A stretch of DNA of 64,000 nt from Flavobacteriaceae bacterium (GCA_002862755.1 PKDY01000050.1:1-64000); one strand, 5' to 3'; shown: positions 20,768 to 31,182, numbered from the stretch's first letter. The notes: generated by a model not told the origin, from the letters alone. Program-made: numbers and translations.

Positions 20768-21888
20768 AATTCAATTTTAATTATAGGCTTGTAGTGTTTG
20801 ACTACTGCCATTTCTGTATTTTCAACTTTTGTTGAACCTTTACATATTCTAATTTCTACAGTATTTTTCATGTCTTCAAATCTTTCTCCCTTTGTTAAAA
20901 GTAATGATAAAGGAGAGATTATTTTGTTAAAAATTTTGTTCATATTGTACCAACTTTTCAAATTTTTTTTTTCTAAATTATAATTACAAGGTCTTGATGT
21001 CATTCCAAATTGCCCTACTGGATTTACTTCTAGAAAATAATACATATCATCTTTTCCTTTAATGATGTCTATTGAACCTGTTTTTAAGCCCAAATCATTC
21101 ATTAATTTTCGGATGTTATCTTCCATATTGGCAGGTAATTTGTAAGGAATATTTCTGTTTGGTTTTTTATAGTTATATTTTCTAAAATCTACTTCTGTCT
21201 GTTTGTCATTTTGTGAGAAAATTGCCATGCTATAGCATTCACCATCTAGATAAAATGTTCTTACTTCATACCTTTTTTCTATTTTTTTTTGAAGTAATGA
21301 GGGTAAAAATTTATGCTTTACTTTTGCTACAATAGTAGTGTAGGTAGAATAAAATTTATCCCCATATTTAAAACCTACTGTACTAGATAGCGGTTTTGTT
21401 ATATATTCTTTGGGGTTTATACCCTTTAAAGAATTCGTAATTATTGTTTCTGGGATTGTTAAACCATTTTTCTGTGCTAGTAGTAATATGTCTATTTTGT
21501 TTTCTTTTACATAAGGATAGTCTAGCCAAAGAGTGTTTTTTGATAATCGATCAATAAAAATTTTCAAATAAATTTCCCAATCTTTAAAAATAAACTGTGA
21601 AAATAATCTAGAATTATGAAAATCAAATTTTTTATCTAAAAAATCATCAATAAATGACCTTCTTGAAAGTCTCCTATACCAAATAATTTTTTTAGATTCA
21701 AACTCAATTTCTTTACCATTGATTGTTGTATTTGAAGTTCCATTATTCAGCTTATAATTAAAATCTAAAACATCATTATCTTTTAAAGTCTCACAATTAA
21801 TTCTTATAATTTTTTTTTCATTATATAAAAAATGATCAACAATTTCGTCAGTACTTCTTTCATAACCTATTGATAATAATATAATCAT
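20764..21888 (-). CDS. Grasp-with-SPASM system ATP-grasp peptide maturase (graspetide ligase)
   Basis: EVRTFYLDGECYSMAIFSQNDKQTEVDFRKYNYKKPNRNIPYKLP and SIDIIKGKDDMYYFLEVNPVGQFGMTS are typical of RiPP ATP-grasp ligases; overlaps the maturase gene by 4 nt. Confidence 0.85.
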   Translation of the reverse strand: MIILLSIGYERSTDEIVDHFLYNEKKIIRINCETLKDNDVLDFNYKLNNGTSNTTINGKEIEFESKKIIWYRRLSRRSFIDDFLDKKFDFHNSRLFSQFIFKDWEIYLKIFIDRLSKNTLWLDYPYVKENKIDILLLAQKNGLTIPETIITNSLKGINPKEYITKPLSSTVGFKYGDKFYSTYTTIVAKVKHKFLPSLLQKKIEKRYEVRTFYLDGECYSMAIFSQNDKQTEVDFRKYNYKKPNRNIPYKLPANMEDNIRKLMNDLGLKTGSIDIIKGKDDMYYFLEVNPVGQFGMTSRPCNYNLEKKNLKSWYNMNKIFNKIISPLSLLLTKGERFEDMKNTVEIRICKGSTKVENTEMAVVKHYKPIIKIEL

Positions 21889-23477
21889 ATTCTTTTATTA
21901 TTTATATCTTTAAAAATTACTTTATAGTTTATGTTTTCTGGTAAATAAATAGTATCACCCTGTAGTTTTTGTTTAGTACTTCGAAATATAGGATAATAAA
22001 TTTCTTGGTTATCAAAAATTGGGATAACCTCAATACTAAAAAAATCTTTATTTTTAGGTATAATTATTTTATGATTCATAAATTCTGATGGGGTATAATA
22101 CCAGTCATAATATTTTTCATAAAATGGGCTAATTAGATTGGCGTCAAATTGTGGATCATTGCTAGAGTATACTAAAGGTTTTGTCATAGGAATGTCAACC
22201 GAGTCTAAATTTGTTCGTATATATTTTGTTTGACCTATCGAAAAAATTTTTTTATTTGGGAATATATCTTGTAATACTACTCTCATGAATTTCCAATCGT
22301 CTCTTGTTTTCTTTTCAATATGTGCATGTCCGCCAAAAACTATGACTTTAGCGCTTTTATCATAATCATATATTTTTGCAATATTAAAAGCTTGAATACT
22401 ATCTCTGCAATTACTACTGTCAAGACCCTTAAGATCAATGCATTGATCAGCTTCTTCATAAGGAACAAGTTTGAAGCCTAAACTTGCTGCATAATTAATC
22501 ATAAGCGAGCAAGTGGGTTCCTCCACATAATAACCAGATATGTTTTCTATTGTGGTTATTAAACTGTCTTTCTCTTCAGGTGGTGGTAAAGTTTCTAAAG
22601 CTAGATACTGAAAGCCTTTTTCCCTTAACCTTTTTAATACAAACATGAAATTATATCTTGTGTGTGGATAACTATGAAACTCATTAAACATGAAAACATC
22701 TATTGAATCGCTTATTTTTGAAATATAATCTTCCAAATCTTCTAACTTTTTTTTGTCGATTTGAATCTTTTTTCTTTTTGATATTAATGTTTTTATTTCA
22801 TCAAATGAACCATTCTTTGTATTTAAATCAACTAAAATTGAACCAAATAAAGATTCAGTGGTATGTTTTTCTTCATCAAAAGTCTTTATAAAATTTAATT
22901 GTGCATTGTAATCTTTATATAGGATTGTATCCAATATTTTAAAAAAAACACTAGGTCTTTCTTTGTTTTTTTGTAATATTTTTTCAAAACCAATAACTAT
23001 TTTTTTTTCAATATCTTCTATAGGGTTATCGCTATTAGTGATTACTTTTAAAAAACTACTATCATTTATTTCATAATATAATTCACTTATTTTAGAATCT
23101 TTAAATTTATGCAGTATTTTATATTTTTTTATAGAATCGTAATTGAACATAGGTATATAATCCATCTCTAGTTTGTTACTAGTATGTATTTTATATAATA
23201 TATTTTTTTTGCTACTGATATAAAAATCAGAAATTAAAGAATTATCATTACTGTATTCAGTAAATAAATAGGAGTCCTTTTTTTTATTAGTATTTTTATA
23301 TTTTTCTTTGAATTTAAAAAGAGAGCTCGTGGAACCTTTATAAAGAAAATCATAAGAATTACTTATAACTGTAATAGGTGATTTACCTGTATAATTATAT
23401 CTAAAGGTTATAAGGTTTGATTTTTGGGAATAAGAGCAGTTAATAAAAATTAATAATAGTAAAATGTTTTTTTTCAT
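21885..23477 (-). CDS. Secreted EreA/ChaN-like (TIKI/TraB-like fold) domain protein in RiPP cassette
   Basis: Signal peptide; VFMFNEFHSYPHTRYNFMFVLKRLREKGFQYLALET and VIVFGGHAHIEKK resemble erythromycin-esterase/ChaN-like motifs. Overlaps the ATP-grasp gene by 4 nt. Confidence 0.6.
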   Translation of the reverse strand: MKKNILLLLIFINCSYSQKSNLITFRYNYTGKSPITVISNSYDFLYKGSTSSLFKFKEKYKNTNKKKDSYLFTEYSNDNSLISDFYISSKKNILYKIHTSNKLEMDYIPMFNYDSIKKYKILHKFKDSKISELYYEINDSSFLKVITNSDNPIEDIEKKIVIGFEKILQKNKERPSVFFKILDTILYKDYNAQLNFIKTFDEEKHTTESLFGSILVDLNTKNGSFDEIKTLISKRKKIQIDKKKLEDLEDYISKISDSIDVFMFNEFHSYPHTRYNFMFVLKRLREKGFQYLALETLPPPEEKDSLITTIENISGYYVEEPTCSLMINYAASLGFKLVPYEEADQCIDLKGLDSSNCRDSIQAFNIAKIYDYDKSAKVIVFGGHAHIEKKTRDDWKFMRVVLQDIFPNKKIFSIGQTKYIRTNLDSVDIPMTKPLVYSSNDPQFDANLISPFYEKYYDWYYTPSEFMNHKIIIPKNKDFFSIEVIPIFDNQEIYYPIFRSTKQKLQGDTIYLPENINYKVIFKDINNKRI

Positions 23478-23492
23478 TTTTTCATTTTATAA

Positions 23493-23521
23493 AAGAGGCT
23501 GTAACTTAGTTACAACCTCTT
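23493..23521 (-). terminator. Hairpin between RiPP precursor and maturation genes (attenuator/terminator candidate)
   Basis: AAGAGGCTGTAACTTAGTTACAACCTCTT: AAGAGG-c-TGTAAC / GTTACA-a-CCTCTT stem, followed on the minus strand by TTTTAT. Confidence 0.7.
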
Positions 23522-23540
23522 AAAGAATTAAGAAATATGA

Positions 23541-23708
23541 TTATTCATCACAATCGCTGCAAGAATCGTCACTTTTATTTTCTGCTTTAGTCCAAGTAAC
23601 GGTTACTCCTGAATCAGCAGTTAAGTCCTTTACACCTCCATTAATTTTACCTAATTCAGCATTATCTAATTTTGTGAATTTTTCCGATTTTAAGCTTTCT
23701 AATTTAAT
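23541..23708 (-). CDS. Grasp-with-SPASM type RiPP precursor peptide (ATT start only)
   Basis: Translation from ATT 23708: IKLESLKSEKFTKLDNAELGKINGG / VKDLTADSGVTVTWTKAENKSDDSCSDCDE*. GG leader followed by Thr/Lys- and Asp/Glu-rich core, immediately upstream of the ATP-grasp/SPASM genes. Not in the ORF track. Confidence 0.78.
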   Translation of the reverse strand: MKLESLKSEKFTKLDNAELGKINGGVKDLTADSGVTVTWTKAENKSDDSCSDCDE

Positions 23709-23749
23709 GATTAATTAAATTTAAGTTATTGATTACTACAAGCGTTTAA

Positions 23750-23770
23750 AGTCAATTGTAGTTTTTGACT
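23750..23770 (-). promoter_or_regulatory. Inverted repeat AGTCAA-N9-TTGACT upstream of the RiPP precursor
   Basis: 42 bp upstream of the ATT start; a matching element lies upstream of the 43922-44155 peptide gene. Confidence 0.55.
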
Positions 23771-24008
23771 ATCGTTGCAACAATATTTTTATTTTTTTTT
23801 ATGTTTATAAGTATATCTTATAATGATAACGAGTAATTTTAATAAATATTTTCTGGTTAATTTAATTATTAAATATTATTTAATTTTTATTTGTTTTTTT
23901 ATAAAAAAATTATAATAATGAGTTAAGCATGTGTTAAACTTGTTTTTAAATGTATTTAAGTGATATTACAACCTTACTAACAAGAAATAAATAGGTTAAT
24001 ATATAGTT

Positions 24009-26519
24009 TTAAAATCCTAAATCGATAAAGTAGGAAATTTTAATAGCGATATTATCTTCAATTGTAGGCAATTGATTTGGACCATATCGAAAGAAAGCAG
24101 TCACGCCTAAACCTCTAAATAATTTGTTGCATTCAACACCACTTTCAAAAAAACCTTTTTCTAAAGATTTAAAAGGTAAACCCATATGTGTGTTTTCTTT
24201 ATTTATTTGTCCCCAAGCGTAACGGGTTACAAAAGAAAATTCGGGATTAATTCGGTATGCTAAACGTACTCTGTTAAATGTGTGTTTTAGTTGTAAGGAA
24301 ACGTATTTATCAGAGAAAAACTCATTAAAATACATGGTTTCAAAACTATTTTTACCAGCAAATGTAATTCTTTGAAGTAGAGCATCTCGGTTCAAATTAT
24401 TAGGCTGTAAACTGTATAAATGTGTTAAAGGAACGTCTCCAAATGCAATTCCTGTTTGTAATAAAACAGAACTAGATTGTCCTGATAAATACGGAATTTC
24501 ATAAAAAGTCTTGAAATCGATTTTTGTAAAAACGAAATCATTATCCAACATCTTTGGAACAGTTTGCGTTACTTGAAACGAGAATTTTGGATGTCTTTTT
24601 TCAATTTCAATTCTACTTTTAGGCGTTTGCATGTAATTGCTAAAAGGATTCCATTGAATGGCCGCTTGAAATGCGGTAATGGTATAGGTTTTATACTCAT
24701 TATCCTTATTTATGAAGGTGTAATCAAATTTAGGATTGATTTGACTATTAAATAAAGCAAAATAGGTTTCTGTTTTTGGAAAGTAATTGCTTTCTACAAA
24801 TAGAGAAGTGGTTTTATTACCATAAAAAGTGGAAATGTTAATAGGTCTTGGATCGTATATTTTAAATCGTCTGGGATCAGTTGCAAACGTAATTTGAGAA
24901 ATTTCGTTCAAATCATCAGAATAAGAGGCGCTAATCCATGTTTCTGATGTAGGATCAAGAAGGTAAGAAGGTGTTATGCCAAATTTAAACGCCTCATCTT
25001 TAATTCCATAAGCACCATAAAATGCAATTTTGTATTTTTCGGAAAGTTTATCATTGGTTACACCGCCTAATCCAAATCGGAACCCTTCATAGTTGTTGAA
25101 TTTCACAAGGCTTCTTAAGTCTAAATCAATGATGCTAATAGGATAATATCCGTTTAATATTTTTTTTCCTAAGAATATTTTTCGTTCTAAATTTTTAGAC
25201 TCAGAGAGACTATCTAAAGACGTATAGGTTCTTAGTCTTCTTTTGTCGATAGTGTCTTTGGCAAATTTTTTCCAATAACTGTCTTCTCTTTTTAATCCAT
25301 CTTTCTCTATTGAAATTTTAATTCCTTTGTTGTGGACCGTAACTCGTTTGTCCAATTCGATATCAAAAGGGGTGGATTCAATAACCAAATATACTTGATC
25401 CGTTGCATTGGTGTTGGGTGTTGGATCTAAGGAAGAACTGAATTTTATGGTGTTACCTAAAATTTTAATATCATCAACATTATTGCCTTTTAAAACTGTT
25501 ATTTTTCTTTTTTTAGGAAACCAAAGTCCTTCTTTGTCTTGATAATCAAAGGTATAATCGGCATTGATATTGACGATACCATAAATTCGATAATAGGCTC
25601 TAGCAATGGCAAAAGTTTCCGCATCAATATAAAGCAACCCTCTTAAACGACTCGATTTCAATTTTTTGGGTTGAAAAAATACTTTGTAAGTCTTTCTGTT
25701 TTGAATGTTTAAAGAATCCACCATGTAAAAGTTGTACAAGCGACGACCATAATTTGAAATAGGATTTTGAACAGGTGTTTCTAATATTTCAAAGGGGTTT
25801 TCGTAAACTGAATACGAAAATAAATTGAGCCCTAAATATTCATAAAGGGGTTCTTTAAAACCAGCCATTCTCGTTGCAATAACCGTTTCTTTATAGCCTT
25901 TTTTGTTGTATTGAATGAGGTTTACTTTTTCCGTTTGGTACAAATGATTTTTTTCTACCATTTTTTTGAATTTATAATTGGTAGAGTCCAATCGAATAAT
26001 TCGTTTTCCAAATAAGGTACGTTTGTAAACGGGTTCAATTTTGCCTGAAATAGAATCGGGATTAGCGGTAACTAATAAATTTTCATAGTTTTTATACTGA
26101 AAACTTTCTAATGCTTTTTCGGGTTGGTTGAAACGCTTATTGTCGATAACTTTTTTGACTAGTTTATTGACTTTATTGTCGGTGTAAATTTCAACTTTTT
26201 CAAAAGTATTCAAATCAATGGCCATTTTAATGATGACTAAATCTTGATTGGGTGAAATATAAACATTCTTGGTTTGATATCCTTTATATTTAATGATTAA
26301 AGGCTTGTCGTGTTCGGTAATAGCAATTTCAAATTTTCCTTCCCATGTAGTAGTTAGGGTCTTTCCTAGATATTCCACTTTAGCATAGGCTAATGGAACT
26401 CTACTGTCTATATCAATGATTTGAGCTTTAATTTTGTCTTGACCAAATGAAATAGCAGTATGGAACAAAACAAACCAAAAAAAGATGTATCTCATTAAAA
26501 GGAATTTGTTAATGTACAA
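24009..26519 (-). CDS. DUF5686 / carboxypeptidase-regulatory-like domain outer membrane protein
   Basis: N-terminal KIKAQIIDIDSRVPLAYAKVEYLGKTLTTTWEGKFEI followed by a long beta-barrel-like region. Confidence 0.75.
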   Translation of the reverse strand: MYINKFLLMRYIFFWFVLFHTAISFGQDKIKAQIIDIDSRVPLAYAKVEYLGKTLTTTWEGKFEIAITEHDKPLIIKYKGYQTKNVYISPNQDLVIIKMAIDLNTFEKVEIYTDNKVNKLVKKVIDNKRFNQPEKALESFQYKNYENLLVTANPDSISGKIEPVYKRTLFGKRIIRLDSTNYKFKKMVEKNHLYQTEKVNLIQYNKKGYKETVIATRMAGFKEPLYEYLGLNLFSYSVYENPFEILETPVQNPISNYGRRLYNFYMVDSLNIQNRKTYKVFFQPKKLKSSRLRGLLYIDAETFAIARAYYRIYGIVNINADYTFDYQDKEGLWFPKKRKITVLKGNNVDDIKILGNTIKFSSSLDPTPNTNATDQVYLVIESTPFDIELDKRVTVHNKGIKISIEKDGLKREDSYWKKFAKDTIDKRRLRTYTSLDSLSESKNLERKIFLGKKILNGYYPISIIDLDLRSLVKFNNYEGFRFGLGGVTNDKLSEKYKIAFYGAYGIKDEAFKFGITPSYLLDPTSETWISASYSDDLNEISQITFATDPRRFKIYDPRPINISTFYGNKTTSLFVESNYFPKTETYFALFNSQINPKFDYTFINKDNEYKTYTITAFQAAIQWNPFSNYMQTPKSRIEIEKRHPKFSFQVTQTVPKMLDNDFVFTKIDFKTFYEIPYLSGQSSSVLLQTGIAFGDVPLTHLYSLQPNNLNRDALLQRITFAGKNSFETMYFNEFFSDKYVSLQLKHTFNRVRLAYRINPEFSFVTRYAWGQINKENTHMGLPFKSLEKGFFESGVECNKLFRGLGVTAFFRYGPNQLPTIEDNIAIKISYFIDLGF

Positions 26520-26589
26520 ACTTACATAAATTTAGTTATTATTTTTGGGGATGTAAGGAACATTTAGGAATCCTTAACATTTTGCATAA

Positions 26590-26616
26590 AAAAATCCCGA
26601 AAATTTTCGGGATTTT
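26590..26616 (-). terminator. Terminator downstream of frr
   Basis: AAATCCCGAAAATTTTCGGGATTTT. Confidence 0.8.
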
Positions 26617-26638
26617 AGAATTTTATAAAAGCTGAAAA

Positions 26639-27202
26639 CTATACTTTCATGATTTCGGCTTCTTTAATCACTAAATGTTCATCTATTTTTTTAATGTAAG
26701 CATCGGTTAATTTTTGAACATCTTCTTCTGCTTTTTTGCAAATATCTTCAGAAGTACCGTTTTTTTCTTCTTTTTTAATATCCGTATTAGCATCTTTACG
26801 AGCGTTACGAATACCAATTTTTGCATCTTCTGCTTCTGATTTCGCTTGTTTTACTAATTCACGTCTTCTTTCTTCCGTTAATGCAGGAATGCTAATAATA
26901 ATATTTTCCCCGTTATTCATTGGGTTTAACCCAAGATTCGCAATCATAATTGCTTTTTCAATAGGCTGTAACATGTTTTTTTCCCAAGGAGTTACCGTTA
27001 AGGTTCTCGCATCAGGAGCATTAATATTAGCTACTTGTGATAAAGGGGTTTGCGAGCCATAATAATCTACAAAAACACCACCTAACATTTGAGGTGACGC
27101 TTTACCAGCTCTAATATTTAAAAATTCTTTTTCTAAATGAGCAATAGAACCTTCCATAGATTCTTTTGCACTGTCTATAATAAAATTAATTTCTTCAGTC
27201 AT
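26639..27202 (-). CDS. frr: Ribosome recycling factor
   Basis: LNIRAGKASPQMLGGVFVDYYGSQTPLSQVANI; adjacent to pyrH. Confidence 0.95.
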   Translation of the reverse strand: MTEEINFIIDSAKESMEGSIAHLEKEFLNIRAGKASPQMLGGVFVDYYGSQTPLSQVANINAPDARTLTVTPWEKNMLQPIEKAIMIANLGLNPMNNGENIIISIPALTEERRRELVKQAKSEAEDAKIGIRNARKDANTDIKKEEKNGTSEDICKKAEEDVQKLTDAYIKKIDEHLVIKEAEIMKV

Positions 27203-27275
27203 TTTTTAGATATTTTGATTTTTAGATATTTTGACTCTTCGAATGATCGAACCATCAAGTAATCGAATGCGTAAT

Positions 27276-27983
27276 TTATATGGTTACTGTTGTTCCTACG
27301 GTTTGACCTTCACAAACTTTTAATAAATTACCTTCCTTATTCATATCAAAAACAATAATTGGTAATTTATTTTCTTGGCTAAGTGTAAATGCGGTTGTGT
27401 CCATTACATTTAATCCTTTTGCTAATACCTCTTCAAAAGAGATGTAATCAAATTTTACTGCATTTACATCTTTCTCTGGGTCAGCAGTATAAACACCATC
27501 TACTCTCGTTCCTTTTAGGATAACATCTGCATGTACTTCAATACCTCTTAATACAGCTGCGGTATCTGTTGTAAAGTAAGGATTTCCTGTTCCTGCTCCA
27601 AAAATAACAATTCTTCCTTTTTCTAAGTGTCTTGTAGCACGTCTTTTAATATAAGGCTCAGCAATCGCTTCAATTTTTAAGGCCGTTTGCAAACGCGTTT
27701 GCATACCCGCATCTTCTAAAGCACCTTGTAAAGCCATTCCATTAATAACTGTAGCAAGCATACCCATATAATCACCTTGAACGCGATCCATTCCATTACT
27801 TGCACCTGCTACTCCTCTAAAAATATTTCCACCACCTATTACAATTGCAATTTCAACTCCTTTGTCGTGAATTTCTTTAATTTCTTGAGCATACTCCGCT
27901 AAACGTTTGGGATCAATTCCGTATTGTCGATCACCCATTAAAGCTTCACCACTTAATTTTAGAAGAATTCTTTTATATTTCAT
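27276..27983 (-). CDS. pyrH: UMP kinase
   Basis: [17 protein letters not shown] and [11 protein letters not shown]. Confidence 0.96.
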   Translation of the reverse strand: MKYKRILLKLSGEALMGDRQYGIDPKRLAEYAQEIKEIHDKGVEIAIVIGGGNIFRGVAGASNGMDRVQGDYMGMLATVINGMALQGALEDAGMQTRLQTALKIEAIAEPYIKRRATRHLEKGRIVIFGAGTGNPYFTTDTAAVLRGIEVHADVILKGTRVDGVYTADPEKDVNAVKFDYISFEEVLAKGLNVMDTTAFTLSQENKLPIIVFDMNKEGNLLKVCEGQTVGTTVTI

Positions 27984-28051
27984 CAGAATGTATGTTTATT
28001 TTCGTGATGCAAATATAATTATATATCTACAGAAAAAAAATGTTGATACTA

Positions 28052-28831
28052 TTATGCGTTTATTTCTTTTAAAGTATTTTTAGCTTCTCGGTAACCAATA
28101 TCAAAAATGGTTTGCATTTTTCCTTTATTGGTTTCAAATGTGCTAAAATTAGCTAATTCTTTGGGTTCGATAATATGGTCACAAAGGCTAAACTTTTGAT
28201 AATTCCCTTGAGCCGATAATAAATCGAAAGCTCTTGTGGTAACAGCTTTAATTGATTTTAAATCTTTGGCTTCAATATTTTGAATAGGACTCACATAAAC
28301 ACCAATGATGCAGTCACAATGACCTTGAAGTAAATCGGTTGGGAAATGGTTCAAAATACCACCATCACTATACAATTTTTTGTTAATTTCATATGGAGTT
28401 AACATGCCAGGAAAGGAAGCAGATGCTAATACCGCATCGACAACTTTCGTATTGTCATTGAAAATCTTTAATTTTCCTTTGACTAAATCGGTAGCTGTAA
28501 TTTTTACAGGAATAGGTAAATCGCCAATTTTAGTTTCTCCAAATATAGTATTAAAATAAATTTTAAAAGAATCGGAGTCAATTATCCCAGGCTTTTTTAA
28601 GGTAAAATGTTTCCAATTGAAGAAGTAAATGGATTGAAAAAAAGTAAGGATTTCTTTTGGGGTTTTCCCAAAAGCATACATGGCTGCAATGATAGCTCCT
28701 GCACTTGAACCCGATAACACAGTAGGTTTAACCTTGAGTTCTTCCAAGTACTGAAGTACTCCAGCATGCGCAATTCCTTTTGAGCCACCTCCAGATAAAG
28801 CGATGCCAATTTCTTTTGATTGAAAATCCAT
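28052..28831 (-). CDS. Patatin-like phospholipase family protein
   Basis: GIALSGGGSKGIAHAGVLQYLEE...LSGSSAGAI; SDGGILNHFP. Confidence 0.9.
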   Translation of the reverse strand: MDFQSKEIGIALSGGGSKGIAHAGVLQYLEELKVKPTVLSGSSAGAIIAAMYAFGKTPKEILTFFQSIYFFNWKHFTLKKPGIIDSDSFKIYFNTIFGETKIGDLPIPVKITATDLVKGKLKIFNDNTKVVDAVLASASFPGMLTPYEINKKLYSDGGILNHFPTDLLQGHCDCIIGVYVSPIQNIEAKDLKSIKAVTTRAFDLLSAQGNYQKFSLCDHIIEPKELANFSTFETNKGKMQTIFDIGYREAKNTLKEINA

Positions 28832-28942
28832 GATTGTTTCTGTTTGCTTGTAATGGTTTCTGTTTCTAAAATTTTGTTATGTAACTTAACGAACATTTTA
28901 TGTCCAAATTTAGCTTTAAATTTGTAAAATAAAGGAAAGCAT

Positions 28943-29581
28943 ATGAAAAATATAATTGAAAAAGCACTTTCAAATTCGGTTACTTACGAAGCCTATAAAA
29001 CGATAGTTACAAAACTTATGGAAGAAGGAAAAGTTACAGGACATACTCAGAGTGAAGCATTATTACATTATTCTCAATTGAACGAAACTAGAATGAAACG
29101 TTTGGATAAAACTATTGCGATTACAGATGCTATTCAAAAAAAAATAAAAGAGTTGCCAATTTCTTTAACTTGGTTGGTAATTTCTGAAGGATGGTGTGGA
29201 GATGCAGCACAATTATTACCAATTATGAATAAGATGGCTGAGTTATCATCAAAAATTGATTTGAAAATTGTATTCAGAGATGATAATGAGGAACTTATGA
29301 ATTCTTTTTTAACCAATGGTAGTCGTTCCATACCGAAGCTCATTTTGTGGGATGTAACTACGAAAGAAGTAATTGGTGATTGGGGTCCAAGACCATTACC
29401 TGCTAAAAAACTAATTACAGATTATAAAGCATTACATGGAGTTATTGATGAAACTGCAAAAATCGAACTTCAAAAATGGTATTTACAAGACAAAGGAATA
29501 ACCACTCAAGAAGAGATTTATGATTTAATTGCTTCTTACATGCAACAAAGAAGAAGTACTTCAGAAGAAATATTACACTAA
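28943..29581 (+). CDS. Thioredoxin family protein
   Basis: LVISEGWCGDAAQLLPIMNKMAE...NGSRSIPKLILWD. Confidence 0.75.
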   Translation: MKNIIEKALSNSVTYEAYKTIVTKLMEEGKVTGHTQSEALLHYSQLNETRMKRLDKTIAITDAIQKKIKELPISLTWLVISEGWCGDAAQLLPIMNKMAELSSKIDLKIVFRDDNEELMNSFLTNGSRSIPKLILWDVTTKEVIGDWGPRPLPAKKLITDYKALHGVIDETAKIELQKWYLQDKGITTQEEIYDLIASYMQQRRSTSEEILH

Positions 29582-31171
29582 AAATTTCTTCTGAAGTACA
29601 CTAGTATGGTAGGTTATTTCTAAAATATAAACTCCTTTAGAAAGAATTGTACTAGGTGAAAAGGTTAGGGTATCACCTAGTACAAAATGTTTGTTAGCGT
29701 AAATAAGTTTACCAGATACAGCATGAACACTCACTTTGACTTCTGTGTTGATGAACTTTTTGAACGCTACGTTAATTTGATTATTACTAATCGGGTTGGG
29801 GAAAAGAAGGATGAAATCGTTATCGACTGGTGGATCAAAAGAATTGTTTCTAAAAACAGGTAATGTTTCAAAACTATTTCCTAATACAGCTCGTGTTTGA
29901 TCATCTGTCATACAAAGCCAGTCTTTCATTATAGTGGCATAAAGTTGTCTGAAATCAAATTGCATAGGTACTTGTTGATTTACAGCGGCATTTTGGGGCA
30001 AATCGGGTGATGAACCAATCATTCCTGATACAGGTTGGCTGGTTCCGATAACATTTGCAACACCAGTATTTAAAGAGCTTCCGAAGAAAAGTACGGGAGC
30101 ACTCGAACCATGGTCGGTACCTAAACTGTCATTGCTTTTAATTCGTCTTCCAAATTCACTAAAAGTCATTCCGGTAACTTTATCCGCTTTGCCCATTTTT
30201 TTTAAATCGGTTTGGAATGCTCCAATGGCTTTGGAAAGGATGGCTAAATTTTCAGGTTGTCTTCCTAATTTTCTGTCAGACTCCATAATTTGATTTTCAT
30301 GGGTATCGAAACTCTTGTGGTGGTTCACGATATAAATCGGGGTTTGTAGTCCGCCATTAATTAAACGTGCTACGATTTTTAGTTGGGCAGCTAGTTTATC
30401 ATCAGGATATTCTGTAGTTTGTTCTTGAGGAACATTATAAGCTGTTTGAATGGTTTCCTTATAAGCGTTACTTTGATCTTTCATCAGTCGAAGGAAGGTA
30501 AGTTCTAAACCATAATCTGTATTTGGAGCTGGATCAGTTGTTTCATTGATGACATTGAGTAACTGATTGGGATCAGGTGCACTATAACCCATATTAATAT
30601 TAGGGCCTTGGAGTGAAAAAGGAAGCGTTGAGCCAATTTGTACGGCTAAAGGATCTCTCATATCGCTATTTGGATACACTTCTGGATAATTTGGGTATAT
30701 GGCATCTAAAGCTCTGCCTATCCATCCTGTATTTAAAGTTTCATCGCTTTGAGAACCTGTAAACCAAATATCAGTTGCACGAAAGTGACTGTAACTAGGA
30801 TTTGGATAAGAAACCCCTTGAACAATCATCAATTCTCCTTGATTGTATAAATTCTGCATTTCCACCATAGATGGATGCAAGCCCGTTGTGGGATTGTTAT
30901 TTAAGGTTAATACCTCATTTTCGTTTAATAGAATGTTGGGTCTTGCATTTGACAATTCACTCCATTTATCTCTTGGGAAAACCATATTTAACCCATCATT
31001 ACCACCACTCATTTGTACAATAACTAGTATTTTACCACAGGATAAGGCTGCATTGGCTAACATTTCTAAATTGCTACTTTCCAAATGTGAAGAAGCTAAA
31101 ACAGGAATTTTATTGAATAATAAAGGAGCGGCAACTAAAGCTGAGGTTTGTATAAATTTTCTTCTTTTCAT
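29573..31171 (-). CDS. DUF1501 domain-containing protein with C-terminal T9SS sorting domain
   Basis: MKRRKFIQTSALVAAPLLF (Tat-like), QMSGGNDGLNMVFP, SEFGRRIKSNDSLGTDHGSSAPVLFFG; LFPNPISNNQINV...KGVYILEI T9SS type A-like. Confidence 0.88.
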   Translation of the reverse strand: MKRRKFIQTSALVAAPLLFNKIPVLASSHLESSNLEMLANAALSCGKILVIVQMSGGNDGLNMVFPRDKWSELSNARPNILLNENEVLTLNNNPTTGLHPSMVEMQNLYNQGELMIVQGVSYPNPSYSHFRATDIWFTGSQSDETLNTGWIGRALDAIYPNYPEVYPNSDMRDPLAVQIGSTLPFSLQGPNINMGYSAPDPNQLLNVINETTDPAPNTDYGLELTFLRLMKDQSNAYKETIQTAYNVPQEQTTEYPDDKLAAQLKIVARLINGGLQTPIYIVNHHKSFDTHENQIMESDRKLGRQPENLAILSKAIGAFQTDLKKMGKADKVTGMTFSEFGRRIKSNDSLGTDHGSSAPVLFFGSSLNTGVANVIGTSQPVSGMIGSSPDLPQNAAVNQQVPMQFDFRQLYATIMKDWLCMTDDQTRAVLGNSFETLPVFRNNSFDPPVDNDFILLFPNPISNNQINVAFKKFINTEVKVSVHAVSGKLIYANKHFVLGDTLTFSPSTILSKGVYILEITYHTSVLQKKFLV

Positions 31172-31182
31172 TTTACTTCAGG

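Noticed and set aside
23720-24000. AT-rich stretch upstream of the RiPP precursor as a mobile-element scar
   Set aside because: No transposase, target duplication or terminal inverted repeats visible; AT richness alone is not evidence.
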